Source of the DNA: Dipteris shenzhenensis
Lineage: Eukaryota; Polypodiophyta; Polypodiopsida; Gleicheniales
Assembly: GCA_047967505.1 (NCBI GenBank)
Contig: CM106541.1
Direction: 5' to 3' (one strand)
DNA length: 64,000 bases
Below the pieces are notes generated by a model. It ran no database searches, had not been told where the DNA came from, and worked only from the letters and a program-made list of their open reading frames with translations. The translations under genes and the position numbers were made by a program. This document shows, piece by piece, positions 53,245 through 63,942 of this stretch (positions within the stretch are counted from its first letter, which is position 1; each line of letters begins with the position of its first letter).

Positions 53245-54298
53245 TTAAAACAATCTTGGTAGATTGGACAACATGACCTGTCCATGATGTATTATAATGT
53301 TACAGGTATCGTGGACGGTTTGCACATGGTGAGGCCAATAAAATTGTGACTGATTGCCAAGACTATGCCCCCTTCTTCGATATGTTGCAAGGCGGCTTAT
53401 GCATGCCTGTTGAGAATAATTGGTTGCTAATATGCACATCTCTGTGTATGCATTGTCGATATCAAGCCACTGGCTGGTTTGAGATAATAATGCATGCAAT
53501 CTTTCATTGTCACTTTTCACCCGCTCAAGTTCTCACAGCACTCGTCGATGCTCCATAGTTGCATCTCGTATAGTTGCAGCCCTAAATGTGACATCTCGCT
53601 TGACACATGCTCCTTGTCTAGCTCCCTCTTCGATATTCATATAGAGGTCTTCAGTTGTGATAGAGGCTACATGTCCAATAAGGTCACATGTAAACTCATC
53701 AATTGATGTTGCGTTGGAATTCTTCAAAAAAACCTACAAGTAAATACTCGACATATTTAAATATTATATTCACCTCACATTGGAATTTTGATGCTTTGTG
53801 GAGGTTCGACTACCACAGGTCTAGTGCTTAGTGTATGTGGCTCCTCGCATACTCGAGTCAGTTAGGCAAAGTCCACTTCATGACCAAGCACAAACTTTGC
53901 ACATAGCATCTTTGCAAAGTATTTAAGAATTTCAGAGTGACACTTCTTAGCAAAAATAATCTTCTAGATGCAGGCTACATTCTCTTTCATGGCTTTTTTA
54001 TAACACCGCAAAATGGGCCATGCCCGTGTCCTGGGGCAACTGTGCCACAATCCCATATAGCCTCTAAATCGTCATTCGAGAAGAGGGCCTTTATAGCCAA
54101 GTACTTCATGCCATTAGGGTTGTGGAAAATACTGGCAACGGCAATTGCCTTTGTTTTCTCTGTTAGTGGCAGTTGCATGTTGTCATTAGCCATGTCCATC
54201 ATAAACTTCATCGCTTCACTAAGGCATGTGCATTCGTGTTGGGCTTTGTACTCGACCTATGTGGATGGTCGAGAGGGTGTTCTTGATGATGATGCCAT
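53245..54298 (-). pseudogene. Module 2, second gene: coiled-coil protein with NPNG motif
   Basis: This is a paralogue of 30128-31083. It starts MASSSRTPSRPST at 54298, then (after a stop) AVASIFHNPNGMKYLAIKAL, SNDDLEAIWDCGTVAPGHGH and, in another frame, AIKKAMKENVACI and KKCHSEILKYFAKMLCAKF. An intron probably ends at an acceptor near 53732 (TTACTTGTAG). The last exons encode SNATSIDEFTCDLIGHVASI, EHRRVL and a helical ELERVKSDNERLHALLSQT. At least three stops or shifts are present. The shared start MASSS, NPNG(L/M)K(W/Y)L and C-terminal coiled coil link the two modules. Confidence 0.6.
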
Positions 54299-54554
54299 TG
54301 TTTTGGTGAAATTCTAAAGCCTAAACATAATAGCAAAGATACGAGTTCGGGACATGATACATACATACATACAAACACATTTGCTTCTCATCCTATTGTA
54401 GAAGACTGTTTTCTCAAAATATCAAAACATAAACCCTAAACAACCAATGACGTTATCCAACATCCATTTCAAAACAGTGTAAAATATAATTTAGGAAAAT
54501 TTAAAAAGTATAGGACTTGCAAATGGGAATATGATGACATGTCAAAATTGTAAT

Positions 54555-56048
54555 TTATAGATAAGTTTTCATATCGTCCATTGGACGCATTGCATCATTT
54601 TCATCAACACGGTGTGCATGAAGTTTAGTTAGCAACAAGTCCATTGTCATCTGTTCCTGAGGCTCATTCTGGCACAAGTGGAGTTTACAATCCCATAATA
54701 GCTTTATTGCATGCCCTGAGTATAGTTCATCACTTGACAGTGCGGACCTACATCCCACAAGGAAGTTGGCTATTTCGGCAAGTAACTAACCGACAGCTTA
54801 GCAATCTGACATGTCTGACCATGCGCCATTTGATTGAGGTACAGCATCATTTCTTACATAAAGATCTGGTGCAAACCAAGGAAATCTTAACTTTGGAGCA
54901 AGTGCTTGAACCTTCTCAGGCTTGCTCTCAATTCTGTGGAGACACCTTCCCCAATCAATAATGCTCACCAGCACAGATTTCCCATCTGGTGTGAAATCTA
55001 GCACATAGTTTTCGACATTCAAATCAGTGTGTTTGAACCCCCTCTCATGCACTTCTTTTATACAATAGTGGTGTAAATGGCAAGAGCATTCTTACAGAAC
55101 AAGTGTGCTTGCATCTGACTCCGTGTATCATGCCATGCATTATGAGGTTGCTCGTGGGGTTGCCTCGCCTTGCCCAGTTTGGATAATCATGATACATGGA
55201 AGGTAGGCTCATGAGCATGTCATGAATACTACCTCCATTGAAGTATGGATTGATTAACCAAAGATCGCTAACGTGTGTATAATTAATTGCATGACACATG
55301 GCCCTATGCATTGCAGTCATTGCCAGCTCTATCTTCAATGATTATGTGCATGTGTAGTATCATGCCTCAACTTCTTGCTAGCATAAGATAGGGTTGGTTT
55401 GAAACCTGTCACACTCTCTATCTTAACCCGATACACTTTTCCTTCCATTCCCCCACCTAATTCCTCAAGAATTATCAATGCAACTAGTGGGAAGTGTACC
55501 GTTGTAGAGCACATGTCGGCAAACTTCGTGCAGAGGTCTATTTGTGCCTTGCCATTTTGACTTCTTGTATCTATTCTTTCTAAGGAGCCACTAGAAATTT
55601 GGGTATAATATTGCATGGCGACATTCGATAGTCTATCGACGACTGCACCTTTTTCCTTTTGGTTTTTCCTATGAATGGTAGTGCGAGATTCTTTCCGTTC
55701 TATGAGCCACCTATCCAGATTCAACGTTGCTGCGTCTCTCAAGGGCTCTTACTTCTTTACCATTTCCCATTGTACAACTATATCACCTAGCACTCTAGGT
55801 AGGAAATTTAGTACAGCCTCTTTCTCCTCTTTCCGCTCCACCTCTCTGCCCCTCGTCCAGCTACAATCAAATTGAGCAAGTATGGGCTCATGCATTTCAT
55901 CCAGTTTAGACTTGGTATGTGGAATCTCTCTTATTTGCTCCTCGTGTAATAATATGTCGAACGCACACCCTGTGGACAAGGTGTTGCAACTCGATTCTCC
56001 AAGTGTCTCTCTCTCTCTTTGAAGGGGTGGTTGCCATGAGGAAGGCAC
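54555..56048 (-). pseudogene. Module 2, first gene: divergent protein kinase-like protein
   Basis: Translation starts MPSSWQPPLQ at 56048. An N-terminal helical region of ~150 residues (with one TAA at ~55744 in frame) leads to IILEELGGGMEGKVYRVKIE (glycine loop) and YASKKLRHD (Lys of VAIK). The hinge is LWLINPYFNGGSIHDML, the catalytic loop FKHTDLNVENYVLDF (HRD to HTD), the DFG equivalent VSIIDWGRC and the activation-loop end FPWFAPDLYV (compare W.APE). Frameshifts near 55338, 55050 and 54790 break it. The hinge FNGGS(L/I)H, the DL..(S/E)N...DF loop and IIDWGR are shared with the kinase at 31433-32896. Confidence 0.72.
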
Positions 56049-56460
56049 AAGTATAGATCTAATTCACACACCAATCATTATGTAAGCACTCGTGAGGTTC
56101 TACTACCACGACGATGTGTACATACAAAAACCAACACATAGCAATGAAGTAATTCAGACATTTAGGCCCAATCGTAATGCATTACATTAACACTCAACAA
56201 TCATTACAAAAACAAAAGCAAAAAAATCAAGAAATAAAATTGAGATCTATGCACACATGCTAACATGAATTTCTAATAGATAATTATAACTTGGACCCTA
56301 CAAGCAATAGCGCACCTCATACAAATTGTTCCAAGAAACCCTATCAGGCTATAAAAGGAGGATAGGTTATAAAAGATGAAATAGGAAAACATATAACAAC
56401 AATCACGATGTAACGAACCAATATTATCTAGATCAACATTGTGTGATCACACATCTTGAG
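56049..56460. promoter_or_regulatory. 5' flank of module 2
   Basis: AT-rich non-coding sequence upstream of the kinase start. No TATA box can be chosen with confidence. Confidence 0.35.
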
Positions 56461-56469
56461 CTCATTGGG

Positions 56470-57040
56470 AAGGTCGTCATCGAGATGAATCCATTCGGCC
56501 AAAGCGAGCTATCATCCGAGCAATAACTAGCTCTATTGACAACTACGTACAATATATATGAATATATGATAGTAGACCAAAGCAAGGTGAATCAAACCGA
56601 CTGAAGCGAGCCATCACTCGGCCTTGATCATGATACTACCTAATTGAACATCACTCAAGACGAGATTAATCCAACCGACCGAAGCGAGTCATCATCTAAC
56701 CCCTAGTGATAGACATGATACATGCAAACACATATAAGCAAGCATTAATAAGCATCACACATATTCCTCTCTCTCTTTTTGTCTCTCAATTGGGGCAAGG
56801 TGAATCCAGCCGGCCGAAGCAAGCCATCACCTGGCCTTAATCATGATACTATTAGAATGTCACTCGAGGTGAGATGAATCTAACCGGCCAAAGCGAGTCA
56901 TCATCCAGCCCCAAGTGATACACATCATGCAAGCACACACACAAAAGCAAGCAAGCACAAACATATCACATATTTCTCTCTCTTTTCTCTCAGCTGAGGC
57001 GAGGTGAATCCAGCCAACCGAAGCGACCTAACTGAAAACA
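56470..57040. repeat. Tandem ~205-213-bp repeats with CCGGCCGAAGCGAG core
   Basis: (A/C)AGGTGAATC begins at 56583, 56796 and 57000. Each unit contains two internal copies of AATCCAACCGGCCGAAGCGA followed by G(C/T)CATCA, a TGATCATGATACTA block, and a CT-rich segment (TTCTCTCTCTTT). The array lies 0.4-1 kb upstream of the module-2 kinase start and might be part of its upstream region. Confidence 0.85.
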
Positions 57041-57216
57041 ATAGTGAGGCTAGAAGCTCACCAAAAGCCTAAAGGAGAAGGCGGCAAGTAGTGGAAAATA
57101 GCAAGGATGCGGGAAACAATGGAAATCAGTGGTGAATTTTGGTGGAAGGTGAAAAAAAATGCTACAAAGGCACCCTTTTATAGAACCCAACTCCACATAC
57201 CAACTTGTAGGTCTCC

Positions 57217-57466
57217 ACACCAATCAGTGTTTGTGGTCAATGCATGCATGCCACGTGTTTAATCGATGCACACCAATCGGTGTAATCCCAATACACTAAC
57301 TGGTGTAGTGCTACACTGGTCGGTGTATTGGATACTCGTTTGTATAGTGACACCGATCGGTGTTTTTTTCACTGCTTGGTGTATCCCAACACCATTTGGT
57401 ATTTTCAAGAAAATACTAGTCAGTGTTGGGATACACCAGGCAGTATATAGCTGATCAACTGGTGTG
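57217..57466. repeat. ACACCGATCGGTGT palindrome array
   Basis: About ten copies of a 14-bp palindrome lie at 57217, 57270, 57293, 57313, 57350 (a perfect copy, ACACCGATCGGTGT), 57369, 57389, 57415, 57433 and 57454, spaced 18-53 bp. Variants usually keep CAC...GTG ends (e.g. ACACTAACTGGTGT). Confidence 0.88.
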
Positions 57467-57559
57467 TGTTGATCAATTATTAAAAACATGGTTTTTGCAT
57501 TTCGAACGTCCACAAGTGTTTTCAATTCGAAAAACACTTTCTTTTCTCAAAAAAAACGT

Positions 57560-58000
57560 ACTAAAAAAAGTCCCAGCAATGAACTCATCCACTCCCGACA
57601 AGATATCCCTTCTATAGTCAAGTGCAATGAAATCATCCAAGTTTGAGTGAACAACACCAATGATATCTTTATCCTTCTCGATGTGTGTGAATTCATCAAC
57701 CCCAAATAAGACATTGCTTCTGAAATCTTTTGCCTTCATAGTACCACTAAACTCATACACTCGTGATAAGATGTCACTTCTATAGGGATGATTGCATTGA
57801 AATTGTCTAATTCTAAAGAGACAACACTTTTGATGTCTTTGCCTTTCTCAATCTACATGAATTCATCCACTCCAGAGTAGGCATTGCTTCTAGATTCTTT
57901 CTTGGTACCAATGAACTCATCCACTCCTGATAAGATGTCACTTCTATACTTGAGTCCATTAAAATCATCCACGTTTGAAGGATAAAGCTTGGCTCATTGG
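57560..58000 (-). repeat. ~165-bp tandem repeat encoding a DILSGVDEF peptide repeat
   Basis: ACTCATCCACTCC(C/T)GA begins at about 57582 and 57914 with a variant at 57749 (period ~166). In the minus-strand frame, units read LDDFIALDYRRDILSGVDEF and FRSNVLFGVDEFTHIEKDKD, i.e. a ~55-residue repeat with two (D/G)VDEF boxes. Units are only partly in one frame now. This may be a decayed tandem-repeat protein gene, running 58000 to 57473, or a coding-like satellite. Confidence 0.6.
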
Positions 58001-58109
58001 CATATTCTTCAAGTCCTTTGAAATTGTAGTATACCTTATCGAATATTGGAATCAACGAGAGAGGAGCTCCCCCCCTGCTACTTCCCGCCATCAGCTATCA
58101 CCATCACCC

Positions 58110-58400
58110 ACCCCCCACTCTCTAGCTACCTTCCGCCCTGCTGCCTCACGCCTCGCGCCTTGCTGCCTCGACCGTGCCCTGTGCCTTGCACCTTGCGCCC
58201 TACTGCCCTGCGCCCGTACGCCCTGTGCCTTGTGCCCTTGCGGCCTGCTACCCTGCGCCCCTGCGCCCTACACCTAGGCCCTGCGTCCTGCGCCCTGCTG
58301 CCTCGGCACCCTGCTGCCCTGCGACCTTGCACTCTACGCCCCCGGCCCTACGCCCTGCGCCCTACTGCCTTAGCTGAGCAGGCCTTTTGGCAGCGCCCTA
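58110..58400 (+). promoter_or_regulatory. LINE-2 GC-rich leader with CCCTGCGCC repeats
   Basis: About 20 units of CCCTGCGCCCTGCTGCC-like sequence form a C-rich tandem tract in the LINE 5' untranslated region, in the position of an internal promoter. Open frames across it are Ala/Pro/Cys-rich artefacts. Confidence 0.7.
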
Positions 58401-58800
58401 CCCAGGTCGCCTGCTGCCTTGGCTACGTAGGCATTCTAGGTAGCGTCCCCCCTTCAGCCAGGGGGTTTTTTTTGTGCCCCCCCTTCAGCCTACTAGCCAC
58501 CTTTCAAGTCCTCTCCATTACTATTTGCCCACCCCCCCTCCCTTGCTTTAGGTTAGGCAGTTTCAGGGCCCTCTCCAGAATTGTTCGATTCGTGTTCTGG
58601 GGAGCTGAGATCCTAGCTGTTTCCAGGCATTGGCGGAGTTGTCTGTTTCAACATTGAGCGATCTGTTTGCATCCCACACAGGCTGAAGACTGGAGCTTTA
58701 CAGGTTTCTTTTGGGGATTTACTTGTGGTTGGTTGCGAGTTCTTGGTGGGTATTTTCAGTAGGGGTAGCTCCTCCCCTCAGAACAGTGTAAGCTAAGACA

Positions 58801-60777
58801 ATGGAGGACACTAACGCCACTCCCGTCGCCGAACTTGAGGAGATTGAAGTCACAATTTCTTTTCCTCCTGACATTGTGCAAATGATTGAGGTAGTAGAGG
58901 AGGGTTTTCATTCTACACACATCATTGGCTTTCTACCCGGTAGAGGCCAACAGTTACGTGATTGGGTGTACACCAGCATGGCCTCTTTGGGTGTCTCAGT
59001 TACGATTTTTTGATTGCTTGGCAGAGGGTACTTTTCTTTTGGCCTTCAGTTTGCAGAGCAGGATCAAAGAGTACTTATGAGCTCACCGATTCAGTTTCAG
59101 AGCAGAGTCATCCATTTGTGGCCTTGGCGAAAGCACTTCAGTTCTACTTCCCCTGGACCGTGTCAGGTCTCCTTTTGGATTCTTTTCCTTGGACTTCTTG
59201 ATGAGGTCAGCTCTTGTCGCAGAGCTGTGGAGCATATGGCTAGTGTGGCAGGTACAATCATCCCTTTAGGTGCTAGACCTTCTTATGCTGTCACTTACTG
59301 GTACAGGTGTTACAAGGGTTAGACTCATTTCACATTTCCCCCCTCCTCGACCTTTGCCTACTTTGATTTCATACTCTACTGGAGATGGGGTCCAAATGTA
59401 GCTCCAGATGCAGCAGAGGGTTTTGTACGAGGGTCTTCCTAATCAGTGTCTTTTCTGTCGGAAGAGAGGTCACTTTATTAGGGATTGCCCCAGTCATCGG
59501 CATCGATTAGAGTCTCTGGATACATCTCATCGTCCGAGTGACCCAAAACCTACAGCTCAGCCTCCAGGGGTCTCTGAGCCTGCTTCGACTCATCCAGCAG
59601 AGCGAGGAGAGATTCCTCTGGGGGGGTCTCTTGTGAACTCAGAGGACTTGGAGATGCCTCCAGCGAAACAGATTTCACGAAGAGCTCAGAGGAGATGGAG
59701 ATAGAGGGAGAGTCAGCAGTACGAGCAGCCTCCAAGGGTCTCTGAGCTTGCTTCGACTCTTTCAGCAGAGCGAGAGGAGACCTCTTTGGGGGAGACTCCA
59801 GTGAACTCAGAGGACTTGGGGAGGTGCCTCCAGTGGAATAGCTTTCACGGAGAGCTCAGAGGAGACAGAGACAGAGGGAGAGTCAGTAGTACGAGCAGCC
59901 CCAGGTACGAGCTCACAGTTGGCAGAGAGTTGAGACACAGGTGCAGGAGACCCCGGAAAGGGGAGATACAGAGCACCATCCATAGACAGGTCTTGACACT
60001 GTATAGGAGATAGTAGCTCAGGGAGTTGAGATTTACGTGCAGGAGACCCCGGAAAGGGGAGATGTAGAGGACCATCCGCAGGCAGGGCCTTACACTGTGC
60101 AGGAGACAGTAGTTCATGATTTGATGACTCTTGACACTTCTACCCCGGAGGTTCATATTTTGGTTTCTAAGATAGTTATCCAGCAGGAGACTGCTCAGGC
60201 TATGGACACGGTGATAGATGCCTCTTCACAGCAGTCCAGTGAGAGAGAGGTATTTCATGACACAGGTCAGAGTCAGAGTCCGCCCCAGGATCTCATGCAC
60301 CTATATGAGGTTCCCTCGAGACCTCTTTCTCTTCCGTGTCACACAGTACCTTCCTTTGTTGCTATGCGAAGCGTCCTCTCAGACAGCCCTCCCAGTACAG
60401 CCTCGTCCTTGTAGCTTTTCACTCCTGGTTTATCCAGATTGTTTGCGAGTGCAGTCACAGATTTCACTCAGTACCCAGACAGGCGTGAGGGTTGGGAGAT
60501 CCTAGCAGAGGATATTGAGCGAGATTTTCAGTCACCCATGCGTGCAGGCACCTCGTCACAGATTCTTCCTCTCCATCTGACCTATTCCAGGTATAGAGTT
60601 AGGACAGCTCAACCCCCTTTTTCAGCTCTTCTCACTCCTAGACCTGACCCCAGGATGGTTGACAGAGATCTGCCTGTGGAGTTTTGGTCCTATTTGGCTC
60701 GAGGGGTTTCCACAGACTCCCTCACTAGATTGGAACTTCTCTCGGTATTTTGTCGACGGTCAGAGGAGGTACAGTAG
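58801..60777 (+). pseudogene. LINE-2 ORF1 (DUF4283-like, CCHC knuckle)
   Basis: The start is MEDTNATPVAELEEIEVTIS at 58801. The first domain continues through one TGA (about 59011) as LGRGYFSFGLQFAEQDQRVL and WILFLGLLDEVSSCRRAVEH, the DUF4283 pattern, to 59322. After a frame change a knuckle CLFCRKRGHFIRDC is found (about 59450-59490). The C-terminal part is Ser/Pro/Glu-rich, with a 168-bp duplication and ~91-bp repeats, and its frame is repeatedly lost. The region to 60777 is assigned to ORF1 by continuity only. Confidence 0.72.
59571..60075. repeat. Internal tandem duplications in LINE-2 ORF1
   Basis: TCTCTGAGC(C/T)TGCTTCGACTC begins at 59571 and 59739 (168-bp period, a multiple of three). 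Within 59930-60075, GTGCAGGAGACCCCGGAAAG recurs with a ~91-bp period. Confidence 0.85.
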
Positions 60778-61225
60778 TACTTGGGATCTGTTACTCTATC
60801 CAGAGAGGGGCACATTCTTCGTTTCTCCACAGGTAGCTTTCATTTTCGAGGGAGCAAAAGCTAGTCAGCTGAGCTACTTGACAGTGAGATCGATAGACAG
60901 CTTTTGAGTATGACTCAGTTTTCATTGGTTCAGCGTATTGTCGGCTCGCAGATTCACTCTTGCCCTAGGACTCTTCGACCTGGCTTCGGTGGCAGGGCCT
61001 TTTTGTTTCTGTTCTTTGAGGTTTAGGGAGACCTCGATTTGCCCAGGAGTGCTGGTTGGTTTGACTTTTAGCTCCTCAGTTCACACCAGAGTATTATTCC
61101 CTTGGATGGAGCCATTTTGCATGAGTTGGGGCAGATTTGGAGCTTGATCAGAGACCGACTTTGGATTGCGCCGTCAGAGAGAGTCATTTGTGCCACTGCC
61201 ACTGGCACCCCCTCACTTCCATCCG

Positions 61226-62133
61226 ATGTCTAGGCTGTCCATCATTTCTTGGAATGTGAGAGGACTAAACGGCCGCAGATTTATTTCACATGCAGATGGT
61301 CGTAGATCAGGAGTTCCTAGATTGGAGTTGCTTATGGACTCCCTTTGTTTTATTTCCTCAGGGTCCCCTCCAGACATTGTGCTTATCCAGGAGCATAAGC
61401 TCTCCCAGGATAGGATTGACAGATGCAGATCCTTACTCAGAGGATAGAGTCGGACATATTGGAGCCCAGCGGATGGTACGAGGGGAGGAGTCTATATTTT
61501 AGTTTCAGCCAGGTGGGCCCCAGAGATCACCCAAGAGGGTACACTAGTGGAGAGCAGGGCATGCTATGTCATTCTTCAGATTGAGAGAACAACAGTTGGT
61601 GTTCTCAATGTGTACGCTCCCACAGATCCAACCCGTAGATGTGCATTTTCGAGACAGCTCAGAGAGTCCCTTCCTCAGGCAGACACCTGGATTGTTGGAG
61701 GAGATTTCAACATGGTTGAATTCTTTAAAGAAAGTTGGGCCAGACAGAGGGTGGACTTTCTAATAGGGAGGGAGTGGAGTGGGATAGTTTTGTTTTGCAT
61801 GCTGGACTTCATGATGCAGCTCGATTGGATGACTTTCGTCACTTGGCTTATAGTCTCCAGTTCTCTTGGTCTGGGTTTTTCCATGGCTCTCTCTCTTTGG
61901 CTAGGCTGGATAGGTTTTATATTGGCCATTGGGGCCATGCCAGAGGAGGACAGATTGGGATCCGCCCGGGTTATGTTTTATCTGACCATGCTCCAGTCCT
62001 ATTACAAATTCTTCCTACCTCTCGATTGGAGAGCACAGGATTTGTGAGAGTTCCAGACTTTGTTTTTCAAGACACAGAGTTCGTGGAATGGTTGAGAGAG
62101 GTTTGGTTGACAGAGGACACTCCTGAGGATTAG
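61226..62133 (+). pseudogene. LINE-2 ORF2 endonuclease
   Basis: MSRLSIISWNVRGLNGRR starts at 61226. Next come PDIVLIQEHKLSQDRID (Q-E-H/T block), VLNVYAPTDPTRRCAFSRQL, WIVGGDFNMVE (GDFN block), and near the end LDRFYIGHW and GYVLSDHAPVLLQI (SDHAP block). All APE-type catalytic blocks are present but lie in three frames, with shifts near 61445 and 61740. Confidence 0.88.
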
Positions 62134-63942
62134 GGCTAGTTGATGTGGGTGGAGGAGGCTTTGGCTAGAGTCAGCATGGCTTGCCAGTTGAGGGCAAAAG
62201 ACGAGAAGGAAAAGCTCAAAATCAAAGATTGGAACGCAAGAGCGGAGGTATCCAGACTTTAGAGATTGATTCAGAGCTTTCCTCATTCTCTTTTCATCAG
62301 AGGGTAGCTTTCAAAGGCTCAGGAGAGACTAGAGGAGATTTAGGGCAGGAGGGCCCAGTTCAGGTTTTACTCCCAGCAGACCTGGATCCAGAAGGGGGAT
62401 AGATGCTCTAGAGCGTTCTTCAGGGCAGTGGGTCAGAGATACTCTTCGGACAGTCTTCGTAGACTTGTGGATGAGGCCGGGTCTCTTCAGACGGGTCCTC
62501 ATGGTCTTGTTGAGATCACTTCTGATTTCTATTCCACTCTTTACACCGCCGATCCAGTCACCGAGGAGATGATCAGAGCCAGAGATGAGATTTGGAGTCA
62601 TGTCCCCCATATGGTCTCAGACAGGATGAGTCAGGTTTTGGATAGCCTGCTATCACTCCTGGAGATCACAGATGCATTACATGAGCTACCCAGAGACAGA
62701 TGCCTAGGGGAGGATGGTCTATCGCCACTTCTTTTTACAGCTCTCTGGGATACGATTGGACCTCATCTACTTTCGGCCTTTTTAGAGGCTCTCGATACAA
62801 GATCTTTGGGTGAGGCATTATGCACAGGTATGATTTGTCTCATCCCGAAAGGGGGAGACAAGACAGTCCTACGTAATTGGAGACCCATTACACTTTTAGG
62901 GATAGCCTACAAGATCCTAGCGAAGACCTTGGCCCTTTGTTTAAAGCCTATGCTGCCAGATATCATCAGAGCTACTCAGACATGATTTGTCCAAGATAGG
63001 AGTATCTTGGATAATATCTTCACTTTTTGGGAGGCCACTCACTAGGCGAAGGAGAGTCAATAGGAGATTGCAGTTCTCCTTCTCGATTTTGAGAAGGCCT
63101 ATAATAGGGTGGACTGGGGTTTCTTGGAGGGCACTATGAGGAGGCTAGGCTTTAGTGACAGATGGATTTTATGGGTCTCCTCACTTTACTCTCACTCTTC
63201 TAGCAGGATGGTGGTCTATGGAGGTAGAGGACCGGCTTTTCAACTATCCAGATCAGTATGATAGGGATGCCCGCTTGCACCTTACCTTTTCCTTTTCGTA
63301 GCGGAGGCTATGGGATACTTTATGCAGGCTACCAATCATGGCACTTTGGGCCTTCATCTACCTATCTGACAGGAGCAAGAGCTTCTGGACACTGAGTTTG
63401 CTGATGATACGGCACTGACAGCCAAAGGAGATGCATATAGTCTTGCTACTACTGCAGATGCAATTGACAAATTCTGCAAAGCCTCAGGGGGACTTGTCAA
63501 TTGGAACAAATCAAAAGGCATCTGGACTGCAGCTCAGCAGGATACCCCAGCATGGGGAGGAGACAGAGGCTTTGTATGGATACCCAGAGGCACCTCCACG
63601 AGATATCTTGGCTTCCAGGTTGGCATTGAGGTGTCCCCGACGCAACAGTTTGCCCCAGTTCTTGAGAGTATCCAAAGAAAGCTAGCCTACTGGAGTACGG
63701 CTAGACTCTCTTTGGCCGGAAGAGTGCTGGTACTCAACCAAGTTCTACTAGCAACTATGTGGTATGTTGCGTCATGTTGGTGCTTTCATGCTGACTTGAT
63801 TCGTGAGGTGAGGAGATTGCTTCGGAACTTTCTGTGGAGTGGTGGTGATGGTTCTGAGGACACTAGGGCCAGAGTTTCATGGGATATTATCACTTTACCT
63901 TTCTCACAGGGAGGACTTGGGATTCTTGATCCGGAGATGTAG
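62134..63942 (+). pseudogene. LINE-2 ORF2 reverse transcriptase and following region
   Basis: RT blocks in order: LHELPRDRCLGEDGLSPLLF (62670-62740), MICLIPKGGDKTVLRNWRPI (62830-62890), VLLLDFEKAYNRVDWGFLEG (63070-63130), GCPLAPYLFLFVAEAMGYF (63268-63325) and the catalytic FADDTALTAKGD (63400-63435). Then KLAYWSTARLSLAGRVLVLN, RRLLRNFLWSGG and FSQGGLGILDPEM to 63942. Stops and shifts occur at about 62400, 62985, 63045 and 63260. The zf-RVT end lies beyond the window. Confidence 0.88.

Noticed and set aside
58046-58657. 203-codon Ala/Pro/Leu-rich frame
   Set aside because: It lies on the GC-rich LINE-2 leader repeat; both strands and several frames are open for compositional reasons.
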